From Saprospiraceae bacterium (GTDB taxonomy: Bacteria; Bacteroidota; Bacteroidia; Chitinophagales; Saprospiraceae), in NCBI GenBank assembly GCA_029251525.1, contig JAQXDE010000035.1:434001-498000 (forward strand): 64,000 nt of DNA. Direction: 5' to 3'. Made by a program: the position numbers and the translations under genes. Below, one piece after another: positions 9,405 through 17,384 of the stretch. Each line of letters starts with the position of its first letter. Positions within the stretch are counted from its first letter, which is position 1. A model generated the notes under the pieces. It did no database searches and was not told the origin of the DNA. It saw only the letters and a list, made by a program, of their open reading frames with translations.

Positions 9405-10793
9405 ATGAAAAAGATTATCGTTATTGAATTAATGGTAGTATTGTTTTTTTATAACATTACTTTAACGTTTTCTCAATGTTTTACAACTGGAGCAGATTTG
9501 TCATATGTGAATGCTGTAGAATCTAATGGTGGAATCTATCAAGATGCAAATGGTGATACGGTTGATCCTTTTGAATTGTTTGCAGCTGAGGGAGCTAAAA
9601 TGATTAGACTTCGACTTTGGCATACTCCTGAAAATCTAACAGACTTTTGTGGTAATTCAATTTCTAATTCTAATTTGAATGATCTATTGATTGCAGCGGA
9701 AAGAATTAAATCGAATGGAATGCAATTTAAACTGTCGATCCATTACAGTGATTATTTTGTTGATCCTTCTAAACAACAAATGCCGAAAATATGGATGGGG
9801 TTAGACCAATCTACATTGTTAGATTCTATTGGAGAATACACGAATGATGTTTTAAATAAATTATATGCCCAGAATACAGTTCCAGATATTGTAAGTGTTG
9901 GGAATGAAACTACTTGGGGGTTCATTGACGAAACTTCGACAACCAATGGTTGGGATTGGCCGAATGATGCAGAGAAATATAATTTTGTTTTTACAATAAT
10001 TGATGATTTTAATCAATTCAATAATACAAATATTAAGAAAGCTATTCATGTAACAGAGTCAACTGCGGTATGGCTATTAGAACTTTTTTATGAAAAAGAA
10101 ATTACGAATTTTGACATTATTGGAGTCTCTTATTATCCATTTTTTTCTCCAGAAAAATCTTTAGCCGATATTGGTCAAATCGTACAAGATTTAGTAAATA
10201 CCTTTTCCAAAGAAGTTATGATTTTTGAAACTGGGTTTAAATGGACAAACTCGAGTGCTGATAGCTACAATAATTTTATAGGGAATAATGGTACAACTAT
10301 AAATTATCCTGTTACTGCAGAAGGACAGAAAAATTTCCTTCTTGATCTGGCTGAAACTGTTGAAATAAATGGTGGTTCTGGAGTTTTATATTGGGAGCCT
10401 GCTTGGATGACTTCTTCACTCTGTGATCAATGGGGGCAAGGGTCATCGTATGAAAATGTGGGTTTTTTCGATTTTAATAATGGTAATAGAATAACGGAAG
10501 CATTTGATTTTTTTAATTTTTGTGGAGTTAACCGAAATGAAGATTTAGTAGAAAATTACAATACAGTTATATCTCCTAATCCAGCTTTGTTTTATGATGC
10601 AATTAAAGTAAAATCTGATTTGAATTTTACTACTTGGAAATTGTTTGATGTTAATGGGAAGATAATAGAAAGTGGTGTTTTCACCTCAAAAGGTATTCAG
10701 AATATAAATTTATCTAAAAAAATGGAAGGTATCCATTTTCTTCATTTGATGGCTAAAGAGAAAGAAGTACTTGTAAGAAAAATAATTTTTTGA
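9405..10793 (+). CDS. secreted GH53 endo-beta-1,4-galactanase with T9SS sorting domain
   Basis: Endo-galactanase of glycoside hydrolase family 53, 462 residues, cleaving beta-1,4-galactan side chains of arabinogalactan or pectin. A Sec signal (ends near TFSQ) precedes the catalytic barrel: GADLSYVNAVESNGG, IRLRLWHTP, acid/base E168 in SVGNETTWG and nucleophile E275 in MIFETGFKW. The last 80 residues (SPNPALF ... KLFDVNGKII ... VRKIIF) form a type A T9SS C-terminal sorting domain, so the enzyme is exported through the outer membrane and probably surface-bound. It starts one base after the dehydrogenase gene, so the two are surely co-transcribed. Confidence 0.9.
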   Translation: MKKIIVIELMVVLFFYNITLTFSQCFTTGADLSYVNAVESNGGIYQDANGDTVDPFELFAAEGAKMIRLRLWHTPENLTDFCGNSISNSNLNDLLIAAERIKSNGMQFKLSIHYSDYFVDPSKQQMPKIWMGLDQSTLLDSIGEYTNDVLNKLYAQNTVPDIVSVGNETTWGFIDETSTTNGWDWPNDAEKYNFVFTIIDDFNQFNNTNIKKAIHVTESTAVWLLELFYEKEITNFDIIGVSYYPFFSPEKSLADIGQIVQDLVNTFSKEVMIFETGFKWTNSSADSYNNFIGNNGTTINYPVTAEGQKNFLLDLAETVEINGGSGVLYWEPAWMTSSLCDQWGQGSSYENVGFFDFNNGNRITEAFDFFNFCGVNRNEDLVENYNTVISPNPALFYDAIKVKSDLNFTTWKLFDVNGKIIESGVFTSKGIQNINLSKKMEGIHFLHLMAKEKEVLVRKIIF

Positions 10794-11207
10794 TATAATT
10801 AAAATCAAAATAAGGAGTAAATTTTCTTTTTATTTCGTACCATTCTTTCAATTGTATCTTTATGACATTGTGGTAATTAGTCAAAAAAATAATAGGTACT
10901 TGTTTCTTCATCTTATCGTTTTTAGCACAGATTTCTCAGAGATTGTGAGCATTAAAAACTGTGTTATTGATGATTGACTATAATGGCTGCAAAAACAAAA
11001 TGTCATGTTAGCTTTTAAATAAACCTGTTCAATTGGTTTAGACTCATTATTTTTTTTAGCCATTCTTTCTAAACCAAAGTCTCCTATTGCTTTATGTCAT
11101 TAATTAACGTCAATATATTATTTTCTAAAAATAAAGTATTAAGTTTAGTGGTTTAAATTAAATGGTTAATACTTAGTTTTATCATTACTCAAAACAAATA
11201 AATATCT
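10794..11207. other. intergenic region, possible small remnant
   Basis: No established gene. On the minus strand a 51-codon frame (10908-11063) begins MAKKNNESKPIEQVYLKAN. Its first half looks coding-like but matches no family I know and its second half does not. No clear terminator or promoter was found. Confidence 0.25.
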
Positions 11208-12638
11208 ATGAGTGCAACTTTAACTTTCCCAGTCGAAACTAATGTCTCAGACATTAATAGAATTTTTGAGCTTCAAAAAAAGAACCAATTCGATATAGCA
11301 AATTCCTCAGCTTCACAACGATACGCTAAATTGGAAAAATTACATAAGGCTGTTTTAAAATATCGAAATGAGATTAAAGATGCTTTGTATAATGATTTTA
11401 GAAAACATCCTAGTGAAGTAGATTTAACAGAAATTTACCCAGTTACAAGTGAATTAAAACATACAAAAAGTCATCTAAATAAATGGATGAGAAAACATAA
11501 AGTGAGTACTCCTATTTCTATGTTGGGCTCTAGTTCCTATATTAAATACGAACCTAAAGGGGTTGTTTTGATCATTGCACCATGGAATTTTCCGTTGAAT
11601 TTGACCTTTGGGCCATTAGTTTCAGCAATTGCTGCAGGTAATACTGTTATGGTTAAACCATCAGAGAATACTCCTCATATATCTGCTTTGATGAAAAAAA
11701 TTATTGAAGAAATTTACGAAGAGAATGAGGTTGCTGTTTTGGAAGGAGGAGTTGCTACTTCTCAAGCATTATTGGCTTTACCATTTAATCATACTTTTTT
11801 TACTGGGGCGCCTCACATTGGAAAAATAGTAATGGAAGCAGCTTCAAAACATTTGACTTCTGTTACTTTGGAGCTTGGTGGGAAATCTCCAACTATCGTT
11901 GATGAAACTGCTAATATTGATATGGCTGCCCGAAGGGTTGCTTGGGGGAAGTTTATAAATAATGGGCAGATTTGTATCGCCCCAGATTACCTATTTGTAC
12001 ACGAAAGTAAAAAGGAAGCATTTATTACTGCGGTAAAAGAACACTTGAAAATTTTCTTTACTGAAAATGCATTAAATGAGAAATCATACAATCGGATTGT
12101 TAATAATCGACATTTTGAGAGAGTGAAAAGTTATGTTGACGACGCTATGGTAAAAGGAGCAAAAATAGAGATCGGTGGAGATTTTGATGGAGATCAAGAT
12201 TATATTTCGCCAACTATCATGACTAATGTCTCTAAGAATTCTTCTTTGATGACTGAAGAGATTTTTGGTCCAGTTTTACCTGTTTATGGTTTTACTGATT
12301 TGCAAGAAGTGATAGATGAAATTAATTCTAAGGAAAAGCCACTAGCACTATATATATATAGTAGTAGTAGGAAAAATCAAAATAGAATCATTGAAAATAC
12401 TAGAGCAGGTGGAACTTGTATAAATCACAATGCAGTCCATTTTTTTAATGCTAATCTTCCTTTTGGTGGCTCGAATAATAGTGGAATTGGAAAAAGTCAC
12501 GGATGGTACGGATTTGAAGCTTTTTCGAATGCCAGAGGAGTACTAAAGCAACATATTCCAAATGCTTTGGATCTTCTAATGCCTCCCTACAATAATTTTA
12601 AACAAAGATTAATTGATTTAACGATTAAGTATTTTTAA
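11208..12638 (+). CDS. aldehyde dehydrogenase family protein (ALDH3-like)
   Basis: NAD(P)-dependent aldehyde dehydrogenase of 476 residues. Motifs: IAPWNFPLNLTFGPL and KPSENTP (cofactor site), FFTGAPHIGK, general base E222 in LELGGKSP, catalytic C256 in NNGQICIAPDY, and EEIFGPVLPV near the C-terminus. The short length without an N-terminal extension, and the hydrophobic/amphipathic end (LMPPYNNFKQRLIDLTIKY), are typical of class 3 fatty or aromatic aldehyde dehydrogenases. The substrate is likely a medium- or long-chain aldehyde, which is inference. The gene is monocistronic, with its own terminator just downstream. Confidence 0.93.
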   Translation: MSATLTFPVETNVSDINRIFELQKKNQFDIANSSASQRYAKLEKLHKAVLKYRNEIKDALYNDFRKHPSEVDLTEIYPVTSELKHTKSHLNKWMRKHKVSTPISMLGSSSYIKYEPKGVVLIIAPWNFPLNLTFGPLVSAIAAGNTVMVKPSENTPHISALMKKIIEEIYEENEVAVLEGGVATSQALLALPFNHTFFTGAPHIGKIVMEAASKHLTSVTLELGGKSPTIVDETANIDMAARRVAWGKFINNGQICIAPDYLFVHESKKEAFITAVKEHLKIFFTENALNEKSYNRIVNNRHFERVKSYVDDAMVKGAKIEIGGDFDGDQDYISPTIMTNVSKNSSLMTEEIFGPVLPVYGFTDLQEVIDEINSKEKPLALYIYSSSRKNQNRIIENTRAGGTCINHNAVHFFNANLPFGGSNNSGIGKSHGWYGFEAFSNARGVLKQHIPNALDLLMPPYNNFKQRLIDLTIKYF

Positions 12639-12658
12639 ATAAAAAAAGTTAATTTTAG

Positions 12659-12693
12659 AAAGCCATTTATGAGTATTTCATGGATGGCTTTTT
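12659..12693 (+). terminator. intrinsic terminator after the ALDH gene
   Basis: AAAGCCAT, 17-nt loop, ATGGCTTTTT: an 8-bp stem followed by a T run, 20 nt after the stop. Confidence 0.6.
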
Positions 12694-12747
12694 ACTTTTA
12701 TAATTAAATAAAAAAAGGTATTAATTAGATTTGAAAATAAATAAATC

Positions 12748-12969
12748 ATGGAAAAAGATACATTTACTTTAAGACCTGATGATGAGTTTATCGAGTTGAT
12801 AAAATTACTTAAGCTCAAAAATATTGCTCAAAGTGGAGGTCACGCTAAAATGATGGTAGAAGAGGGTTCAGTAAAAGTTAATGGGGAGTTAGAGTTTCGA
12901 AAGCGGAAAAAATTAAGAAATGGAGATATTGTTGAAATGGCTGCATTAACTATAAAAATTCAAGAATAA
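12748..12969 (+). CDS. small S4-domain RNA-binding protein (YbcJ-like)
   Basis: Single S4 domain of 73 residues: DEFIELIKLLKLKNIAQSGG, AKMMVEEGSVKVNG, RKRKKLRNGDIVE. The order of a helix, the V-x-V-N-G turn and a basic R-x-R-K-K-L-R-x-G-D patch matches stand-alone YbcJ/RlbA-type proteins that bind structured RNA, probably ribosomal. It stands alone between two terminating units. The ATG at 12748 is the only sensible start. Confidence 0.85.
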   Translation: MEKDTFTLRPDDEFIELIKLLKLKNIAQSGGHAKMMVEEGSVKVNGELEFRKRKKLRNGDIVEMAALTIKIQE

Positions 12970-13042
12970 TAAATTACAACTGATCCAATAAATAATTGTT
13001 GTGTTAGTTAGATCAGTTTAGCAAATAATTAAATCAATATCA

Positions 13043-13756
13043 TTGGCTTCAAATATTACAACACTTACTTTTTTAAAATATAAAAATTGGCGTACCAAAA
13101 TTTGGGCATTCGGAATGATGCAATTTGCTCATACTTATTTGGCTAAAGAATCAGGGATTCAATTTTATAAATTGATGGGAAGTGGTAAAGGAAGAGGTTT
13201 TGATTTATTTCCGGATTGGTCGACTTATGCCTTATTGATTGTTTGGAAAGATGAAAAATGTGCTATTGATTTTTTCGAGAGATCAGAATTATTTCAAAAG
13301 TATAAAAATCATTCCTCAGAGCGTTGGACTATTTTTATGAAAAACATCTTAGCTCGTGGAAGCTGGTCTCAAAGAAATCCATTTCAAATTCACTCGGATT
13401 TGGATACCTCAAACGAGCTGTTGTGTATTATTACTCGAGCAACAATTAGGTGGAATAAGTTATTTTCTTTCTGGAAATATGTCCCCACCTCTGAAAAACC
13501 ACTTTTGAACAATGATGGTTTAATCTACACCAAAGGAATAGGAGAAATCCCAGTGATACAAATGGCAACTTTTAGTATTTGGAAAAATATGGAGGCCTTG
13601 AAAAAATTTGCTTATCAAAGCGAAGCCCATAAAGTTGCTATTCAAAAAACAAGAGAATTAGACTGGTATAGTGAAGAAATGTTTTGCCGTTTTCAGCCAT
13701 ACCAATCATTAGGAACATGGGAAGGAAAAAATCCATTGAGTAATTTGAATCAATAA
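13043..13756 (+). CDS. crtA: CrtA-like (spheroidene monooxygenase family) carotenoid ketolase
   Basis: Protein of 237 residues that resembles spheroidene monooxygenase: ITTLTFLKYKNWRTKIWAF, GMMQFAH, FYKLMGSGKGRGFDLFPDW and YALLIVWKDEKCAIDFF follow the CrtA pattern closely. CrtA adds a 2-oxo group next to a 1-hydroxy or 1-methoxy end of acyclic carotenoids. The context agrees: cruF and crtD lie on the opposite strand immediately downstream (8 nt to the methyltransferase stop). No ATG fits; the frame opens after a TAG at 13019 and the likely start is TTG at 13043. Family assignment is by recognised motifs and the exact product is inferred. Confidence 0.72.
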   Translation: MASNITTLTFLKYKNWRTKIWAFGMMQFAHTYLAKESGIQFYKLMGSGKGRGFDLFPDWSTYALLIVWKDEKCAIDFFERSELFQKYKNHSSERWTIFMKNILARGSWSQRNPFQIHSDLDTSNELLCIITRATIRWNKLFSFWKYVPTSEKPLLNNDGLIYTKGIGEIPVIQMATFSIWKNMEALKKFAYQSEAHKVAIQKTRELDWYSEEMFCRFQPYQSLGTWEGKNPLSNLNQ

Positions 13757-13764
13757 AATAGTAT

Positions 13765-14694
13765 TTATTGAGGAGAAGCCACTACTGTCATAAAACCCAA
13801 GGATTTCTTTTTCTGAAAAATTGACTTTGGGATAAATCCAATCATACCGATTACAAATCTTATAAATTTACTTTCCATGGATAGAGACCAATCTATCCCT
13901 TCTGCTTCTTTTCGACTCATCCAATCTAAAATATATGGGTCTAAACTACCATAAGAAAATGTAGATTCCACCTTCCATCCATTGCGATGCATAAGATTAG
14001 TCATAGTCTTTGGAGTGTATAAGGCTGTGTGCCGAGGGGTATGATATCCAGCCCAATTTGCACCATATTTTTTTCGAGTATAAGAATCATAGTTAGGAAC
14101 CTCAACGATTAGACGAGTAGTTGGTTTGGATATGGAAAGTAATTTTTGTAAAGTTTTTGCAGGATCATAATCATGTTCTAAATAATGCCACATCGTAATT
14201 ATATCTGCTTTAGGTAAAGTATTTAATTCATGAATATCGCCTTCTATAAGTTCTAAATCCTTATAATCGGAGGGATTTTTTTTCCAACCAAAATTACTAA
14301 AGTCAGTACCAATCGATCGACATTTAAATTGTTCAGAAAGCATTTTTAAAAAAGTAGGCTTTCCACAACCCACATCTAAAATAGTTGCCTCAGTTATATT
14401 TCTAACATGTTTTTCTACTATTGATACTCTCTTTTTGTCAACTGTTTTTTGACTACTTGCTACAAAATTGGCATATTTCCCCCAGGCTTGATCACCTCGA
14501 TAAGGCAAATAAAAGTCAGTATAAAATTCACCTAATTTATGCTCAGGAACTCTTGGGTTTAAAAAAACTAATCCACAATTTTGACATTGGTCAAAGTTAA
14601 AAATATCATCCGAAGGATGCATCATTGCTTTCGATTTCTGAACTGATAGAAGTTGTGGTGATTTGCATGAAAGGCAAGTATTAAGTTCTTCCAT
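13765..14694 (-). CDS. class I SAM-dependent methyltransferase with N-terminal zinc ribbon
   Basis: 309 residues. N-terminal zinc-ribbon-like cysteines C7/C10 and C37/C40 (CLSC ... CQNCGLVFLNPRV), then a Rossmann SAM-binding domain (ILDVGCGKPTFLKML, then D/E-rich strands, ADIITMWHYLEHDYDP, LIVEVPNYDS) and a hydrophobic C-terminal helix (FIRFVIGMIGFIPKSIF). The Methyltransf_23-type fold with this ribbon is common for enzymes acting on sugars or lipids. It is the last gene of the operon crtD-cruF-MT, 4 nt after cruF, which suggests it methylates a carotenoid hydroxyl or a glycosyl group on it. That role is inference; a general surface-polysaccharide role is the alternative. Confidence 0.8.
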   Translation of the reverse strand: MEELNTCLSCKSPQLLSVQKSKAMMHPSDDIFNFDQCQNCGLVFLNPRVPEHKLGEFYTDFYLPYRGDQAWGKYANFVASSQKTVDKKRVSIVEKHVRNITEATILDVGCGKPTFLKMLSEQFKCRSIGTDFSNFGWKKNPSDYKDLELIEGDIHELNTLPKADIITMWHYLEHDYDPAKTLQKLLSISKPTTRLIVEVPNYDSYTRKKYGANWAGYHTPRHTALYTPKTMTNLMHRNGWKVESTFSYGSLDPYILDWMSRKEAEGIDWSLSMESKFIRFVIGMIGFIPKSIFQKKKSLGFMTVVASPQ

Positions 14695-14698
14695 TTTT

Positions 14699-15334
14699 TT
14701 AAAAAAGAATTAAATTACATGATCCAAAAAAAATAACTTGCGATATAAAAAGATGAATTGGATAATATGAATCCTCAAAGACTATTGTTTTTCGAATCAA
14801 GGTTTGCAATAAAAAAGAAGTTATAAACCAAGCTATGTAGTTTTTGATTGGAATAATACCACCTTCAAAATGCCAAAAGTCAAAAATACTAGCCAGGGGT
14901 TCCATCAAAAAATCTAAACCTAACATCAGGCAAGATCCGATTATAACCGATCCCCAAAAATTTGAGGTTAGTCGTGAACTAATTGCAGCGGTTATAAAAG
15001 AAATTACAGCCCAATTGATTCCTATCATATATGGAACCTCTTTAAATTTTATACCTAAATTTTCACCATAATAGTAATCGCCGAAGATATTACCTGTTTG
15101 TACACCGATGATTTCTATTAGCATACCTACGGAAAAAGCAATACACCATATTCCTATTTTTTTTAGAGAATTAATGGGAATATTCCAAAATAGTAATCCA
15201 GCTCCCAACAGCAAATTCAGAGGAGTTTTTGGAATAAACCAACCCAGGTAGCCCAAGTAGATACCAACAATGGCGGATATAACAAACAGCCAAATTATAA
15301 AAACAGAAATAGTTTGTTTATTGAATGTAAGCAT
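14699..15334 (-). CDS. cruF: CruF-type carotenoid 1,2-hydratase (DUF422 membrane protein)
   Basis: Integral membrane protein of 211 residues with about seven helices. It carries the family core GDYYYGENLGIKFKEVPYMI, then GINWAVISF, and MEPLASIFDFWHFEGG, typical of CruF-like proteins that hydrate the psi-end double bond of lycopene or gamma-carotene to a 1-hydroxy group. The frame is open up to 15439, but that part lies inside crtD; the ATG at 15332-15334 (MLTFNKQTISVF) sits 8 nt after the crtD stop and is the natural start. It is transcribed with crtD upstream and the methyltransferase downstream. Confidence 0.82.
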   Translation of the reverse strand: MLTFNKQTISVFIIWLFVISAIVGIYLGYLGWFIPKTPLNLLLGAGLLFWNIPINSLKKIGIWCIAFSVGMLIEIIGVQTGNIFGDYYYGENLGIKFKEVPYMIGINWAVISFITAAISSRLTSNFWGSVIIGSCLMLGLDFLMEPLASIFDFWHFEGGIIPIKNYIAWFITSFLLQTLIRKTIVFEDSYYPIHLFISQVIFFGSCNLILF

Positions 15335-15342
15335 TTTATCAT

Positions 15343-16818
15343 TTAACGATTTTTGATTTCTTTGATTTGATCTGCTACGATTTTTGCAGAAAGTAAACAT
15401 AATGGAATGCCACCTCCTGGGTGAACAGAACCGCCACAAAAATAAAGATTTTTTATTTTTTGACTAAAATTAGGATGCCTCAGGAAAGCCGCGAACTTTG
15501 AATTACTTGCAGCCCCATATAGCGATCCTCGATAGGAACTTGTTTTTTCCTCAATTAATTTGGGGTTAAGAATTTCTTCTGTAACGATCCATTTTTCAAT
15601 TGATACGCCTAAGGTTCTTTTTATCTTTTTTAAAATTTGTTGTTTGGTTAAAGCAATTATTTTTTCCCAATTTTGACCATAATCGCCAGGCGTATTTACC
15701 ATCACAAACCAGTTCTCACTTCCTTTTGGTGCATCATTTTTTTCTTCCTTGCAGGTAATATTTATATAAATAGTAGGATCATCGCTAATATTTTTTTTCT
15801 CAAAAATAGTTTTAAACTCATCTTTATAATTTTTGGAAAATAAAATATTATGTAAATCTAACTCTGGAAATATACGATTAATTCCCCAATAAAAAATCAA
15901 GGCGGAACTCGATCTTTCTTGTTTTAGGGTTTGTTCAGGATGCTTTTCATCAGGCATCAATTTCTTATAGCTAGGGAAAATATCCATGTTAGAAATTACC
16001 AAATCTGCTTTAACTGTTTCTTGCTCTGTTTCAATGCCTATAGCTCTTTTATTTTCTATTAAAATACGTTTTACCCTTTTTGAAAAATGAAAATTAACTC
16101 CCTTTTTTGTAGCTAATTCATATAAACTATTTGTGATGTTTTGCATACCTCCTTTTGGAAAAAAAGTACCTAGGTGCAATTCCAAATGAGGGATCATCGA
16201 CATGATGCCAGGAGTTTTGTAGGGAGAGGAACCATTGTAAGTCGCATATCTATTAAACATTTGAACTAAGTGAGGTTCCTGAAAACTCTTTTTATTCAAG
16301 TAGTTTAAATTATTCATAATATCCATCGAACCTAATTGCAAGAACGATCTTAGCGTTTCCTTGGAGAAATAAGTACTGGATTGATGTAAGGATTTTTCTA
16401 AAAAAATCGGGGCAGTCAATTCGTATTTTTTTCGACTACGATTTAGATAATTGGTTATTTTACCTTCAGCAACCCCAAATTTTTTGCTAGCATCTTTGGC
16501 AAATTTTTGAGCATCAGCATCAACAGAAAAAATAGTTCCATCTTCCCAAAAATAGTTACAAACTACTTCCTTTTTTTTATACTGAAAATATTGACTTGCA
16601 TCCTCTTCAAACAATTCAAATAATTCTTCCACCAAATTTGGCATAGTAAGCAAGGACGGTCCAGCATCAAATCGAAAACCGTTTTTAATAAAGGAAGTTA
16701 ACTTTCCACCAGGATAGTTATTTGCTTCAAAAACGTCAACATTATAACCTTTTTTTCGCAATCGAATACTCGTTGCGATGCCTGCTATTCCAGAACCGAT
16801 AACTACAGCTGATTTCAT
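15343..16818 (-). CDS. crtD: CrtD-type 1-hydroxycarotenoid 3,4-desaturase (CrtI family)
   Basis: FAD-dependent desaturase of 491 residues. N-terminal dinucleotide motif VIGSGIAGIATSIRLRKKG with FEANNYPGGK and the substrate-channel stretch FRFDAGPSLLTMP. The C-terminal FAD motif is NLYFCGGSVHPGGGIP. The central NRYATYNGSSPYKTPGIMS and HLGTFFPKGGM look like CrtD, not phytoene desaturase CrtI, and the adjacent cruF supports a 3',4'-desaturation of the hydrated psi end, as in saproxanthin/myxol-type carotenoids. It is first in a three-gene operon. No crtB, crtI or lycopene cyclase is in this window, so the backbone must come from elsewhere in the genome. Confidence 0.85.
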   Translation of the reverse strand: MKSAVVIGSGIAGIATSIRLRKKGYNVDVFEANNYPGGKLTSFIKNGFRFDAGPSLLTMPNLVEELFELFEEDASQYFQYKKKEVVCNYFWEDGTIFSVDADAQKFAKDASKKFGVAEGKITNYLNRSRKKYELTAPIFLEKSLHQSSTYFSKETLRSFLQLGSMDIMNNLNYLNKKSFQEPHLVQMFNRYATYNGSSPYKTPGIMSMIPHLELHLGTFFPKGGMQNITNSLYELATKKGVNFHFSKRVKRILIENKRAIGIETEQETVKADLVISNMDIFPSYKKLMPDEKHPEQTLKQERSSSALIFYWGINRIFPELDLHNILFSKNYKDEFKTIFEKKNISDDPTIYINITCKEEKNDAPKGSENWFVMVNTPGDYGQNWEKIIALTKQQILKKIKRTLGVSIEKWIVTEEILNPKLIEEKTSSYRGSLYGAASNSKFAAFLRHPNFSQKIKNLYFCGGSVHPGGGIPLCLLSAKIVADQIKEIKNR

Positions 16819-17384
16819 ATAAAATGGAACACAGTAAAATATTTATAGTTTAAAAAAAACCTAATGAAAAAATTAAAGGAGGGTACATCATGAAAGTAAT
16901 TTTTGAAAAATAATAATTAAAAGGGAATACTTTGATTTAAAGATGAATTTAAATTATTCGTTAATTTTTTTTCAGTGAAATCAATATTTTACTTTACTCA
17001 CTTATTTTGTTATTTTTTTTAATTAAACCCAAATATAGAAAATGCTATCTCCACCTTTGAAGGATAACTCATCTTTTCTATTGTGTTGAATTCTTTAAAC
17101 AATTTAGTCATCATCAATTTCGATTATAAGTAAAGCTTAGGCAGCGAATCATTATACGAGCAAAGGAAATGTAATCGGGAGATATAAAAGCTACGGATCA
17201 GGTTTTCCATTACAATTTGAGATGACTAACAATCTAAAACAAAAAATTTAGTTTTACATTTTGATCATGAAAAATCGATAACTTACTGGCTCACTATTTT
17301 TACTATTATAGAAAAAGGGAAGCAGCTAATCATTTAAATTATCTGCTTCTCTTTTGAAGAATAATGGAGAAATAAATTGTTTTC
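16819..17384. other. intergenic region with terminator and possible remnant
   Basis: 566 bases without an intact gene. A 36-codon frame on the plus strand (17141-17251) starts directly after a stop and reads NHYTSKGNVIGRYKSYG and so on, which looks coding-like but has no start codon. A terminator for the gene at 17385 lies at 17312-17355. Confidence 0.3.
17312..17355 (-). terminator. intrinsic terminator, leftward
   Basis: Stem GAAGCAG / CTGCTTC extended by A/T pairs, loop of about 17 nt. On the minus strand CTGCTTC is followed by CCCTTTTT. It lies 30 nt past the stop of the S15 hydrolase. Confidence 0.6.
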
